A DNA stretch of 64,000 bases, from assembly GCF_013410035.1 (NCBI RefSeq), contig NZ_JACCBW010000001.1:310001-374000 (forward strand). The letters run 5' to 3'. Every line of letters begins with the position of its first letter. Positions within the stretch are counted from its first letter, which is position 1. The position numbers and the translations under genes are program-made. The DNA comes from Nocardioides cavernae. Lineage in GTDB: Bacteria > Actinomycetota > Actinomycetes > Propionibacteriales > Nocardioidaceae. Shown here piece after piece: positions 47,546 to 56,696 of the stretch. Under the pieces are notes generated by a model. That model ran no database searches, was not told where the DNA came from, and saw only the letters and a program-made list of their open reading frames with translations.

Positions 47546-48739
47546 ATGGACGTCGCCATGCCACGTCTGTCCACGCCCCGCGCCCTCGCCACCCTGCTCC
47601 TGCTGGTGGCCGCCGCTGCCGCACCCACGACCGGAGCGGCGTCGGCCGCCGTGCCGACCGAGCGGCACCGCGCCGAGCGCGCCTCGACGCTACCCGTGTG
47701 GGTCGCACCGGCCGAGCCGCATGCGGAGAACCCGACCAACCCGCTCGCGCACCGGCTGTGGGGCGTCTACCGGGGGCCGCAGGACCAGGTGTGGCGGCCG
47801 TACATGTCGTCGAAGGGCACGGCCCGGACGGCGCTGGCGGCCATCGCGGAGCGCCCTCGGGCGAAGTGGTACGCGAGGTACCTCCCGGACAACCAGGTCC
47901 GGTCCCGGGTGGTCGACTACGTCGCCTCGTCGCAGGCCGGCAACCCGGAGACGCTCTCGCAGATGGCGGTCTTCCGGATGCAGCCGTGGGAGGGCGAGGC
48001 GTGCAAGCGCCCCACCACCGCAGCCGAGGCCGCGAGCTACCGCACGTGGATCCAGGAGCTGGCCGCCGGGATCGGCGATGCGCACACGCTGGTCGTGATG
48101 CAGCCCGACGGCCCGTTCCTGCTGTGCGCCCCCGACCGGGCGGTGAAGTCCGAGCTGCTCACGTGGGCGACGCAGACGCTGAGCGCGCTGCCGAACACGA
48201 GCGTCTACATCGACGCGGGCGCCGCCGACTGGTGCCAGAACGGGACGGCGCAGGAGTCGTGGCGGTGCGCGAAGATCCTGCAGCTCAGCGGAATCCAGTA
48301 CGCCCGCGGCTTCGCCCTCGACTCCACCCACTACACCGGGCCCGTCGAGAACATCGACCGCGGCATGGAGATCATCGCCGAGCTGGTCGCGCTGGGCTAC
48401 GAGGCACCGCACTTCATCGTCGACACCGCGAAGTCCGGTCGGCCGACGATGTGGCGCGACATGATCTCGGCGACGCCGAAGGGCCTGCGCAACAACGCCC
48501 GCACGTGCACCACCCGCGCGATGAAGCGCTGCGTCACGCTCGGCATCCCGCCCACGCCGCGCCCGGCCGACCCCCAGTGGGGCCTGCCCGAGCCGCAGCG
48601 CGCCCAGGCCGCGGCGTACGTCGACGGGTTCGTCTGGTTCGGCCGCCCGTGGCTCTACAACCAGGCCGACCCCTTCGTGAAGAAGCGCGCGCTCGCCATG
48701 GCCGCGAGCACGCCGTGGACGGACACCGGCCCGCGCTGA
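47546..48739 (+). CDS. Secreted glycoside hydrolase family 6 protein
   Basis: A 397-residue exported GH6 (beta-1,4-glucanase family) protein. Signal peptide to about TGAASAA. GH6 blocks: ENPTNPLAHRLWGVYRGPQ, VYIDAGAADWC, and HFIVDTAKSGRP with the aspartate region. Cys pairs suggest disulfides. It lacks a carbohydrate-binding module, so activity on crystalline cellulose is doubtful; endogenous beta-glucans are possible. Confidence 0.88.
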   Translation: MDVAMPRLSTPRALATLLLLVAAAAAPTTGAASAAVPTERHRAERASTLPVWVAPAEPHAENPTNPLAHRLWGVYRGPQDQVWRPYMSSKGTARTALAAIAERPRAKWYARYLPDNQVRSRVVDYVASSQAGNPETLSQMAVFRMQPWEGEACKRPTTAAEAASYRTWIQELAAGIGDAHTLVVMQPDGPFLLCAPDRAVKSELLTWATQTLSALPNTSVYIDAGAADWCQNGTAQESWRCAKILQLSGIQYARGFALDSTHYTGPVENIDRGMEIIAELVALGYEAPHFIVDTAKSGRPTMWRDMISATPKGLRNNARTCTTRAMKRCVTLGIPPTPRPADPQWGLPEPQRAQAAAYVDGFVWFGRPWLYNQADPFVKKRALAMAASTPWTDTGPR

Positions 48740-48863
48740 GGCGCGGAGCCCGACACCCCGGGACACGCCCCGCTTTCACGTCACGCACTATCCGAAAACG
48801 TGCGTCAGGTCGCGGGGCAGGTCACTAGATTCGGCGCACTTCGACACGCCAGGGGGACCGCAC

Positions 48864-49967
48864 ATGCGTCGCGTCATCATCACCGTCCTGCTCGTCATCT
48901 GCTCCGTGACGCTGCACCCGTCGGCCACGAGCGCGGGGACCGGCGACGCGGCGGCATCGCACCGCGGGTCGCTGCTCGCGAAGGCCCGGGTACGCGTCAC
49001 CCTGACCACCTCGACCCCGTGGGTGAAGAAGGGCGACGACGTGTCGCTGAAGGGTCAGGTCAAGGGCGCCCGGGGTCGGCAGGTCGTGCGGATCATGCAG
49101 CGCACCAAGGGCTCGCGCAGCTGGGTGGTGGAGGCGACGAAGAAGACCAACCGCAAGGGGGCCTTCCGCCACCGCGAGGACATCAACACCGGCGACCGTT
49201 CCTACAAGGCCTGCGTCGGCGGCGCCTGCAGCAAGCCCGTCACCGTGCGGATGGGCACGCCGCCCAAGAAGTCGACCTCCGTCGCGATCGCGGCCGTCTC
49301 GCCGACCACGGTCGAGGCCGGCCAGGCCTTCACGGTCTCGGGCTCGGCCAGCTCCAACCTCGAGGGACGCACCGTGCAGGTCGAGGCGTACGACTCCGGC
49401 ACCGACGCGTGGAGCCCCATCGGTTCGGCGATCGTGCGAAGCGGAGCGTGGACCGGCTCCGCGTCGGTCTCGACCGCCGGGAGCGCGGTGCCGCTGCGGG
49501 CGTCGTTCGCCGGTGGGATCGGCCTGGCACGTTCGAGCAGCACCGCGACCTCGATCGCCGTGTACGGCTGGTTCCACCTCCGCAACCGGGAGTCCGTGTC
49601 CGACAGCAACGGGCTGACCGGCGGCTCGTACAACGTCAACGGCGTGACCTACCCGCAGTCCGTCGGCGTGTGGTTCTTCAGCTCGCGCACGTCCTACGTC
49701 GAGTACGACCTGTCCCGCTCGTGCACCCGGTTCGCCGCGACCGTGGGGGTGGCCGACTACTCCCCCAGCGACGAGAAGGTCGCAGGCGCCCTGATCGTCG
49801 ACAACGTGACGAAGTGGAGCCGCACCGGGATCGGGCTCGGTCAGTCCTACCCGCTCGACATCGACATCACCGCCGGGCTGCGCCTGCGCATCGAGGGCAC
49901 CCCCGAGGTCTACGGCAGCGACGCCGACCTGATCTTCGGCGACGCCCGCGTGTACTGCGCGCCCTGA
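48864..49967 (+). CDS. Secreted NPCBM-domain protein with Ig-like segment
   Basis: A 367-residue exported protein: signal peptide, an Ig-like region with VKKGDDVSLKGQVKGARGRQVVRIMQR, a second beta region, then a C-terminal NPCBM-like carbohydrate-binding domain (GGSYNVNGVTYPQSVGVWFFSSRTSYVEYDLSRSCTRF is split here as GGSYNVNGVTYPQS and SYVEYDLSRSCTRF). No catalytic domain is evident, so surface glycan binding is likely. GGGGG lies about 8 nt before the ATG. Confidence 0.82.
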   Translation: MRRVIITVLLVICSVTLHPSATSAGTGDAAASHRGSLLAKARVRVTLTTSTPWVKKGDDVSLKGQVKGARGRQVVRIMQRTKGSRSWVVEATKKTNRKGAFRHREDINTGDRSYKACVGGACSKPVTVRMGTPPKKSTSVAIAAVSPTTVEAGQAFTVSGSASSNLEGRTVQVEAYDSGTDAWSPIGSAIVRSGAWTGSASVSTAGSAVPLRASFAGGIGLARSSSTATSIAVYGWFHLRNRESVSDSNGLTGGSYNVNGVTYPQSVGVWFFSSRTSYVEYDLSRSCTRFAATVGVADYSPSDEKVAGALIVDNVTKWSRTGIGLGQSYPLDIDITAGLRLRIEGTPEVYGSDADLIFGDARVYCAP

Positions 49968-49984
49968 TCGGCACGTGCGCCGCG

Positions 49985-50043
49985 CACGTGCGGCGGATGT
50001 GACCGCCCCACGCCGTCTCCGGGGGCCACATCCGCCGCACGTG
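49985..50043. repeat. CACGTGCGGCGG hairpin repeat and likely terminator
   Basis: CACGTGCGGCGGATGTG (49985-50001) pairs perfectly with CACATCCGCCGCACGTG (50027-50043) around a 25-nt loop. It lies between the NPCBM gene and ssrA, which converge. It shares its outer 12 bp with the element at 6960-7018. Confidence 0.75.
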
Positions 50044-50186
50044 CGGCGGGCGCGGCCGCGAGGCAGCCACACCGTCGGAGCAGGGGGTGCGGGTGGCGAA
50101 GCCCCCGCCCGCCGCGCGAAGCGCGGCATGACATGACGAACCGACGTGGCCTGCGCGTCAGCGCAGGCACACGTCGGCCAGAGGTG

Positions 50187-50556
50187 AGTGGAGCTGCGGG
50201 GAATCGAACCCCGGTCCTCGAGCGTCGAACCAGGTCTTCTCCGGGTGCAGTCTGTGCTGTCGCTTTTCTCAGCCTCGGCGCTCGCACAGACACGTCGCCG
50301 ACAGGCTCAGTCAGGATTGAGTCCCGGTCACCCCTCCTGACAGAGAGTGACCAGCAAGTCTCCTAGATGAGGCCTGGGTCCGGGACGGAGACGGATGCCC
50401 GGTCAGACCCTTCGATCACTGCTCAGGCAGCGAGAGCGAAGTCGTTGCGCTCAGAGTTGGCAACTATAGGTTTCCAGCGATCGTTTACGAGATGACGCTG
50501 GCTTCTCGACCCGCTTCCCCTGGAACTAACGTCCCAAGTCGAAACCGATCAGCCCC
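50187..50556 (-). ncRNA. ssrA: tmRNA
   Basis: A 370-nt transfer-messenger RNA that rescues stalled ribosomes. The 5' end GGGGCTG pairs with 3' CAGCTCC to form the acceptor stem with discriminator A; the T-arm GGGGTTCGATTCCCC is intact and CCA is not encoded. The tag reading frame (50461 back to 50423) encodes ANSERNDFALAA followed by TGA. The partner smpB lies 10 kb away at 60.8 kb. Confidence 0.95.
50423..50461 (-). other. tmRNA proteolysis tag ORF
   Basis: Resume codon GCC, then the tag ANSERNDFALAA and a TGA stop; the ALAA end marks tagged proteins for Clp-type proteases. Confidence 0.9.
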
Positions 50557-50636
50557 TCTTGTGTTGTCAATGCCGACCCCACAGCAGCGGTGCCGACAGG
50601 GACAGTCTAGGTGGAGGAACCGACAGACCGCGAACG

Positions 50637-52406
50637 CTATTCCGTCGGGGCCGTCGGGGCCGCCGGCCGGAGCGGCTCGACCTGCCACTCGCCGTCGTCG
50701 AGTCGCCAGACCTCGCGGTCGTTGCCCTCGGCGATCTGGGCGGGGACGTCGTGGTCGTACTCGAGGCCACCCGCGCTGACCGCCTCACCGTGCCGCGCCC
50801 AGCCGAGGCGGTAGTCCTGCTCGATCTCGGCGCGCTGCTCGGGCGTGGCGTCCTCGGGGTACGCCATCCCCTCCGCGGGCACCTCGATGTCCGCGTCGGC
50901 CAGCTCGCCGTCGGCGGTGATGGTGAAGATCCGCTCGTTGGTCATCCGGTGCCCGGCGCGCACGAGCAGCGAGCCGTCGTCCTGCCAGCGGAAGCGTACG
51001 GACCAGCCGGCTCCCTTGACGTGGCCGTCGGTGTGGTCGGCGACCGCGGCGTCGGGGAGGAACAGGCCCCAGGCGGCGAAGTAGCCGGCGAAGGCGTCCT
51101 GCTGGGCGGTCGCACGTCCCTCCCCCGCGCCGTCGACGGGAGCGGTCACGGGCTCGTGCAGGCGCACGCGCGTGATGCGGTGCCCGTCGACCTCCGCCAC
51201 CTCGAGCGGCCGGTCGTCGACGAGGACGACGTCGCCGACCTCGGCCATCCGCGCGAGCCGGTGCAGGACGTAGCCGGCGACGGTCTCGTAGGGGCCGTCG
51301 GCCAGCTCGACGCCGGTGCGCTCGTCGAACTCCTCGATCGTGAGGCCCGCGTCGACGGTCGTCGGGTCGCCGGCGGCCGCGATCTCGGCGTCGGTGTCGT
51401 ACTCGTCGTGGATCTCGCCGACGAGCTCCTCCATGAGGTCCTCGAGGGTCACGATGCCGTCGGTGCCGCCGTACTCGTCGACGACGAGCGCGATGTGCGC
51501 GCCGAGGCTGCGGAGCTGGTCGATGGAGGGCAGCACGCGGTTGGTGCGCGGCAGCACGGGCAGGTCGCGGGTGATCTGGGCGACGGTGGTGGCGGTGTCG
51601 TCGGCGCGGCCGAGCACGTCGCGCAGGTGGAGGTAGCCGAGCACCTCGTCGAAGGACGAGCCGGTGACGGGGTAGCGCGTGTAGGGCTGCTCCACGATGA
51701 TCGCGGTGGCCTCGGCGAGGCTGATGTCGCCGCTGAGGAACACCACGTCGCCGCGCGGCTTCATCACCTCGCTGAGCGACCGGTCGCCCGCCTCGAAGAC
51801 GTCGTCGACGAGCTTGCGCTCGCCCTCGGGGATGTCCTCGTGCCCGGAGATCATCATCCGGAGCTCCTCCTCGTCGACCTCGTCGCCGGCGGCGTCGGGG
51901 TTGCCGCCGAGGAGTCGCACGAGCAGGTTGGTCGAGAGCGAGAGCAGCCAGATGACCGGCGTCATGACCCGGGCGAAGGCGCCCAGCGGCGGGGCGAAGA
52001 GCTTGGAGACCCCGACCGAGCGCTGCAGCGCGAGGCGCTTGGGCACGAGCTCGCCGAGGACGAGGGAGAGGTACGACACGACGAGCGTGGTCACGACCAG
52101 GGAGACCGTGTCGGGGGCCGGTGCGCCGAGGCTCTCGAACGCCGGCGCGAAGGACGGCGCGAGCGTCGAGGCACCGAACGCGGCCGAGAAGAAGCCGGCC
52201 ACGGTGACGCCGATCTGGACGGCGGAGAGGAACCGGTTGGGGTCGCGTGCCAGCGACGCGACGGCGTGGCCGCGGCCGCCCTCCGTCTCCATCCGGTCCA
52301 CCTGGCCGGCGCGCAGCGAGACCAGGGCGATCTCCGTCGCTGCGAACACACCACCCACGAGGATGAACGCGAGGACGAGCAGGACGTCGATCCAGGTGCC
52401 GGACAC
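50637..52406 (-). CDS. CNNM/CorC-type membrane protein with CBS pair and C-terminal extension
   Basis: A 589-residue hemolysin-C-like protein: N-terminal CNNM transmembrane domain (FILVGGVFAATEIALVSLRAGQV, FGASTLAPSFAP), two CBS domains (PRGDVVFLSGDI, VDEYGGTDGIVTLEDLMEELVGEI), a CorC-type domain, then about 150 extra residues (QQDAFAGYFAAWGLFLPD...) not usual in the family. Homologues handle Mg2+ or metal efflux. TAGGTT, starting with the upstream TAG stop, ends 6 nt before the GTG. Confidence 0.9.
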   Translation of the reverse strand: MSGTWIDVLLVLAFILVGGVFAATEIALVSLRAGQVDRMETEGGRGHAVASLARDPNRFLSAVQIGVTVAGFFSAAFGASTLAPSFAPAFESLGAPAPDTVSLVVTTLVVSYLSLVLGELVPKRLALQRSVGVSKLFAPPLGAFARVMTPVIWLLSLSTNLLVRLLGGNPDAAGDEVDEEELRMMISGHEDIPEGERKLVDDVFEAGDRSLSEVMKPRGDVVFLSGDISLAEATAIIVEQPYTRYPVTGSSFDEVLGYLHLRDVLGRADDTATTVAQITRDLPVLPRTNRVLPSIDQLRSLGAHIALVVDEYGGTDGIVTLEDLMEELVGEIHDEYDTDAEIAAAGDPTTVDAGLTIEEFDERTGVELADGPYETVAGYVLHRLARMAEVGDVVLVDDRPLEVAEVDGHRITRVRLHEPVTAPVDGAGEGRATAQQDAFAGYFAAWGLFLPDAAVADHTDGHVKGAGWSVRFRWQDDGSLLVRAGHRMTNERIFTITADGELADADIEVPAEGMAYPEDATPEQRAEIEQDYRLGWARHGEAVSAGGLEYDHDVPAQIAEGNDREVWRLDDGEWQVEPLRPAAPTAPTE

Positions 52407-52412
52407 GGCGAC

Positions 52413-52418
52413 AACCTA
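52413..52418 (-). promoter_or_regulatory. -10 box sharing a TAG stop codon, before CNNM gene
   Basis: TAGGTT on the minus strand starts with the ROK kinase stop (52416-52418) and ends 6 nt before the GTG at 52406. Confidence 0.55.
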
Positions 52419-53345
52419 TCCGGACGCCACCAACGCGGCACCCGCCGCCGCGACGGGGTAGTGGAGCGGGACCATGCTGAGCCGGTCGGCCAGGCCGAGC
52501 GAGGCGAGGAACGGCGAGCCCTCCCCCAGCGCCCGCAGCTGGCGTACGACCTCGACGCGCAGCGGCTCCCCGACCTCGCTGACACCGCCGCCGAGGACGA
52601 TGCGCTCGGGGTCGATGGTGAGGCCGAGGGCGCGCACGGCGCTCGCGACGCCCCAGCAGAAGCGGTCCCGCACGGCGATCGCCTTCACGTCGCCGGCAGC
52701 CGCCGCGGCGAACAGGTCGGCGGCCGGCGGACCGTCCGGGGTCGGCCACGCCCGGGCGAGCGCGCGACCGGACGCGATGGTCTCCAGGCACCCGGTCTGG
52801 CCGCAGCCGCACTCGGCGCCGGCGGGGTCGACCGGGAGGTGCCCGATCTCGCCGGCCGCGCCGTGCTCGCCACGGCGCAGGCGGCCGTCGATCACGAGCC
52901 CGGCGGCCAGCCCGGTGCCGACGCTGAGGTAGACCACGTCGTCCGCGCCCGACAGCGCCCGCGCGGCGAGGGCGGCCGCGTTGACGTCGTTCTCGAGCAC
53001 GACGGGCACGCCGAGACGGTCGGCGAGCAGGTCGCGCAGCGGCAGGTCGTCGCCGTTGACCCCGAGGTTGACCGCGTGCCGGAGCATGCCGCGACCGACG
53101 TCGACGAGACCGGGCACACCGACCCCGACCGGCAGGGTGAGCGGCTCGCCGACGTCGCGCCGCAGGGCCTCGAAGACCCGCTCTGCCGTGTCGACGACGC
53201 CCTCGGCGCCCGACCGGGTCGACTCGCGGACCTGGGCCAGGATCGAGCCGTCCTCGGCGAGCACGACGCCGTGCGTCTTGGTCCCGCCGATGTCGAGCCC
53301 GACCGCCCGCGTCCCGGCACCTCGGGCGTCCCTGGGGGCGATCAC
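52416..53345 (-). CDS. ROK-family sugar kinase
   Basis: A 309-residue ROK kinase: ATP site LDIGGTKTHGVV, catalytic Asp in LENDVNAAA, and zinc motif CGCGQTGCLE. It likely phosphorylates GlcNAc or glucose. It overlaps the GH3 gene (GTGA), which suggests it phosphorylates the sugar that enzyme releases. A kinase, not a regulator: there is no DNA-binding N-terminus. Confidence 0.9.
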   Translation of the reverse strand: MIAPRDARGAGTRAVGLDIGGTKTHGVVLAEDGSILAQVRESTRSGAEGVVDTAERVFEALRRDVGEPLTLPVGVGVPGLVDVGRGMLRHAVNLGVNGDDLPLRDLLADRLGVPVVLENDVNAAALAARALSGADDVVYLSVGTGLAAGLVIDGRLRRGEHGAAGEIGHLPVDPAGAECGCGQTGCLETIASGRALARAWPTPDGPPAADLFAAAAAGDVKAIAVRDRFCWGVASAVRALGLTIDPERIVLGGGVSEVGEPLRVEVVRQLRALGEGSPFLASLGLADRLSMVPLHYPVAAAGAALVASG

Positions 53346-54772
53346 CGCGTCCACCCTGCCTCTCGCAACACCTCGACGACCGTCGCGACCATCGGACTCG
53401 ACGAACCGCGCGTGCTGATTCTCGCAAGGCCGACGTCGTAGGCCGCAGGCCAGCCCCACTCCACCACCACGGCCGTCCGGCTGGACCCGGCCAGCGCCCG
53501 GAGGAACGCCAGCACGTCGGGCCGCCGGTGCGCGTCGCGCACCTGCACGACCAGGGGTACGCCGGCCGGCAGGCCCTCGGGCACGCCCCCGGCGGAGAGG
53601 TCCGCAGGGGCGACGCGGGCGTCGGGTGCGATCCCCCACGGCACGTCGCCCACCGCGATGTTGGCGACGGTCTCCACGCTGACGACGGCGGCCCCGGTGA
53701 GGTCGGGGAGGTCGCCCTCGACGACGAGGGCGGACGCGGCGGCCGCGCGCTGGCGTACGCCGTCCGGCGCCTCCGGGGCGGTCGCGACGGGCAGCCGTCG
53801 CATCCCAGCGACCCGCGCCGCCGCGTCGGCGAGCCGATCCGGTGACAGGCGGCCCTCGTCGACCGCCGCGACGACGGCCTCCTGGACCTCCACGACGAGC
53901 GAGGCGGGCTTGTCCGGTCCGATGCAGAGGAGGTCGCAGCCGGCGACGAGGGCGCGTACGGCCGCCTCGGGGATCCCGGTCGCGGCCGACGCGCCGGCCA
54001 TGTCGAGCGCGTCGCTGACGATCACGCCGTCGAAGTCGAGGACGTCGCGCAGCATCGCGAGCACGACGGGGCTCAGGGTCGCGGGGCGTTCGGGGTCGAG
54101 CGTCGGGACCACGATGTGCGAGGTCATCACCGCGACGGTGCCCGCCTCGACGGCCGCGTCGAACGGCACCAGCTCGCGGGCGGCGAGGGTGTCGGCGTCG
54201 ACGTCGATGCGGGGCAGGTCGAGGTGGCTGTCGGTGGCGGTGTCGCCGTGGCCGGGGAAGTGCTTCGCGCAGGCGCCGACGCCGGTCGACTGCAGGCCCC
54301 GGGTCCACGCGGCCACGTGGGCGGCGACCTGCTCGGGGTCGGCGCCGAAGCTGCGCGTGCCGATGACGGGGTTGTCGGGGTCGCTGTTGACGTCGGCGTC
54401 CGGGGCGAGGTCGAGGGTCACCCCGACCGCGGCGAGCTCGTGGCCGACCCAGCGGCCGACGGCCTCCGTCAGCCCGAGGTCGGCGCCCCCGCCGAGCGCC
54501 GCGGCGCCGAGGACCGGGCTGGGCTCGCGGGTGTGGAGCCGGCTGACGTCGCCGCCCTCCTCGTCGACGGCGACCACCGCGGCCGGGTTCGCGGCGGTGA
54601 TGGCCGCGCTCAGCGCGGCGAGCGCCTCGGGACCGTCGGCGGTGTTGCTGCCGAAGTAGCAGATGCCGCCGAGGCCCTGCTCGAGGAGTCGCCGGTAGTC
54701 GTCGGGGAGCGTGGTGCCCGCGAAGCCGGGCAGCAGCACCTGCAGCGCGAGGGTGCGTACGGCCGTCGTCAC
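53342..54772 (-). CDS. nagZ: Glycoside hydrolase family 3, NagZ-like beta-N-acetylglucosaminidase
   Basis: A 476-residue GH3 enzyme with KHFPGHGDTATDSH, the His-Asp acid/base of NagZ-type hydrolases, and the nucleophile Asp in VIVSDALDM. No signal peptide, so it acts in the cytoplasm on imported chitobiose or muropeptide fragments. C-terminal ~130 residues form a second alpha/beta domain. It is coupled to the upstream permease and downstream ROK kinase genes by 4-nt overlaps. Confidence 0.88.
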   Translation of the reverse strand: MTTAVRTLALQVLLPGFAGTTLPDDYRRLLEQGLGGICYFGSNTADGPEALAALSAAITAANPAAVVAVDEEGGDVSRLHTREPSPVLGAAALGGGADLGLTEAVGRWVGHELAAVGVTLDLAPDADVNSDPDNPVIGTRSFGADPEQVAAHVAAWTRGLQSTGVGACAKHFPGHGDTATDSHLDLPRIDVDADTLAARELVPFDAAVEAGTVAVMTSHIVVPTLDPERPATLSPVVLAMLRDVLDFDGVIVSDALDMAGASAATGIPEAAVRALVAGCDLLCIGPDKPASLVVEVQEAVVAAVDEGRLSPDRLADAAARVAGMRRLPVATAPEAPDGVRQRAAAASALVVEGDLPDLTGAAVVSVETVANIAVGDVPWGIAPDARVAPADLSAGGVPEGLPAGVPLVVQVRDAHRRPDVLAFLRALAGSSRTAVVVEWGWPAAYDVGLARISTRGSSSPMVATVVEVLREAGWTR

Positions 54773-55608
54773 CCCTTGACCGCCCCTGCGGTCAGCCCGC
54801 TGACCATCCGGCCCTGCACGACGAGGAAGAAGATGATCACCGGCACCGCGATGAGCGTCGAGCCGGCCATGATCCCGCCCCAGTCGGTGCCGCTGTTGAC
54901 ATCGGTGAAGGTCGACAGCCACAGCGGCAGGGTGCGCTGGTCCTCGCGGGTCATCACGACCAGCGCGAGCGTGAACTCGTTCCAGGCCTGGATGAAGCCG
55001 AAGACGCCGGTGGCGACGAGGCCGGGCGCCAGCAGCGGGAAGGTGATGCGGAGGAAGGCCTGCATGCGGGTGCAGCCGTCCATCATGGCTGCCTCCTCGA
55101 GCTCGTAGGGGACGCCGGCGACGAAGCCGCGCAGGGTCCAGATGGTGAAGGGCAGGACGCCCGCGACGTAGACGATCGTCAGGCCGAGGACGGTGTTGAG
55201 CAGCTCCATCGTCTCGAGCATCTTGTACTGGGAGATGAACAGCCCCTCGACCGGGATCATCTGGATCACGAGCAGGGTGACGATGAACGACATCCGGCCC
55301 TTGAACCGGAAGCGCGAGACCGCGACGGCCGCCACGAAGGCGAAGGCGAGCGCCACCACGATCGTCAGGCCGGTGACCATGAGGCTCGTCCTGAGCGCGT
55401 TGACGAACTGGTCGGTCTCGAAGACGGTGCGGAAGTTGTCGAGGTCGCCGCCGAAGGGCACCCACGTCGGCACCGGGTTGCGGATCTCGTTGCGGTCGAG
55501 GAAGGAGCTGTTGACCATCCAGTAGACGGGGAAGGCGGCCACCACGAAGGTGACCACGCCGACGAGGTTGGCGCCCACGCGGGCGGGACGGGTGGTGGAT
55601 CGCGACAT
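54769..55608 (-). CDS. Carbohydrate ABC transporter permease (MalG type)
   Basis: A 279-residue permease with six helices and the EAA loop region ELEEAAMMDGCTRMQAFLRITFPLLAPG for ATPase contact. Paired with the upstream MalF-type permease and the substrate-binding lipoprotein. No ATPase is encoded nearby; actinobacterial sugar systems often share the MsiK-type multitask ATPase. Confidence 0.92.
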   Translation of the reverse strand: MSRSTTRPARVGANLVGVVTFVVAAFPVYWMVNSSFLDRNEIRNPVPTWVPFGGDLDNFRTVFETDQFVNALRTSLMVTGLTIVVALAFAFVAAVAVSRFRFKGRMSFIVTLLVIQMIPVEGLFISQYKMLETMELLNTVLGLTIVYVAGVLPFTIWTLRGFVAGVPYELEEAAMMDGCTRMQAFLRITFPLLAPGLVATGVFGFIQAWNEFTLALVVMTREDQRTLPLWLSTFTDVNSGTDWGGIMAGSTLIAVPVIIFFLVVQGRMVSGLTAGAVKG

Positions 55609-56600
55609 CAGGCCTCGGTCCTCTCCTGGCGGATCATGGACCAGACGTACGGCGCGGTGAGCACCACGGTGAGCGCGAGCATGAAGATCGCGACCGCCGC
55701 AGACGTGCCGAAGTCACCGCCGCCGATCCCGAGCCGGTAGATGTAGGTGCCGAGCAGGTTGGTGTCGGTGGCGCTGCCGCCGGCCTTCTGGAGGATGTAG
55801 ATCTGCGCGAAGACCCGCAGGTCCCAGATCACCTGGAGCAGGCCGACCACCATCAGCACCGGACGGATGCTCGGCACGATCACGTGGCGCAGCCGCTGGG
55901 CGCGGCCGGCTCCGTCGATCTCGGCCGCCTCGACGAGCTCGTCGGGCACCTGCATCAGCGCGGCGTACACCGTGAACGCGACGAAGGGGACGCTCATCCA
56001 GACCACGACCACCGTCGCGACGAAGTAGAACGAGAGCGGCCTGAGGAGCCAGCCGTGGCCCTCGAAGTCGCCGCCGAGCGCGGTGAGCAGGTAGTTGATG
56101 ACGCCGTACTGCGTGTCGAAGAGCCACTGCCACACGGTCAGCGACGCCACCACCGGCATCGCCCAGGCGAGCAGGAGGCCGGTCTGGGCGAGCAGCCGTA
56201 CGGGGGTCGACATCGCGCGCATCACCAGGGCGAGGCCGACGCCGAGCACCATCGTGGCCGCCGCGTTGACCAGGCAGAAGACGATCGTGCGGAGCGTGAC
56301 GCGCCACAGGTAGGCGTCGGTGAAGAGCTGCTCGTAGTTCGCGAGCCCGACCCACTCGGGCGGCTGGCCGAACTGCTGGGCGAGGCCGAACTCCTGGAAC
56401 GACAGCAGCACCTGCCGCACGAGCGGGTAGCCGAGGGCGAGCCCGAGCGCCAGCACGGCGGGGGCGACGAGGAGGTACGGCAGGGAGGAGGCAGCCCGGC
56501 GGCGGTCCGGTCGGCGCGGGCGGGCCGGGCGTACGGGAGCGGTGCGGGTGCCGGTCACGGACACCGTCGCCTCCTCTCGCGCGGACGTGGTCGTCATCAT
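55608..56600 (-). CDS. Carbohydrate ABC transporter permease (MalF type)
   Basis: A 330-residue permease: an Arg/Pro-rich N-terminal segment then six helices, with EAA loop ELVEAAEIDGAGRAQRLRHVIVPSIRP. ATG 56600 is one of a pair of adjacent ATG codons. It is separated from the binding protein by a hairpin, a common way to express the binding protein at higher level. Confidence 0.9.
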   Translation of the reverse strand: MMTTTSAREEATVSVTGTRTAPVRPARPRRPDRRRAASSLPYLLVAPAVLALGLALGYPLVRQVLLSFQEFGLAQQFGQPPEWVGLANYEQLFTDAYLWRVTLRTIVFCLVNAAATMVLGVGLALVMRAMSTPVRLLAQTGLLLAWAMPVVASLTVWQWLFDTQYGVINYLLTALGGDFEGHGWLLRPLSFYFVATVVVVWMSVPFVAFTVYAALMQVPDELVEAAEIDGAGRAQRLRHVIVPSIRPVLMVVGLLQVIWDLRVFAQIYILQKAGGSATDTNLLGTYIYRLGIGGGDFGTSAAVAIFMLALTVVLTAPYVWSMIRQERTEA

Positions 56601-56630
56601 GCTCGCTCTCACGGGTCGGGGGCAGGCCTC

Positions 56631-56660
56631 GGCGGGGGCAGCGATGGTGCCGCCCCCGCC
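56631..56660. terminator. Intercistronic hairpin between binding protein and permeases
   Basis: GGCGGGGGC (56631-56639) pairs with GCCCCCGCC (56652-56660) around 12 nt. Likely a partial terminator or stabilising stem that favours the binding-protein message. Confidence 0.7.
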
Positions 56661-56696
56661 GGAGCCGTCTGTGGGTGTGCCCTCCTGGGGTGGAGG

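Noticed and set aside
50557-50636. TTGACA near 50570 as the ssrA -35 box
   Set aside because: It lies only 8 nt before the mature 5' end, so it cannot be a -35 for that RNA; TAGACT (50603-50608, minus) is a more plausible but unproven -10.
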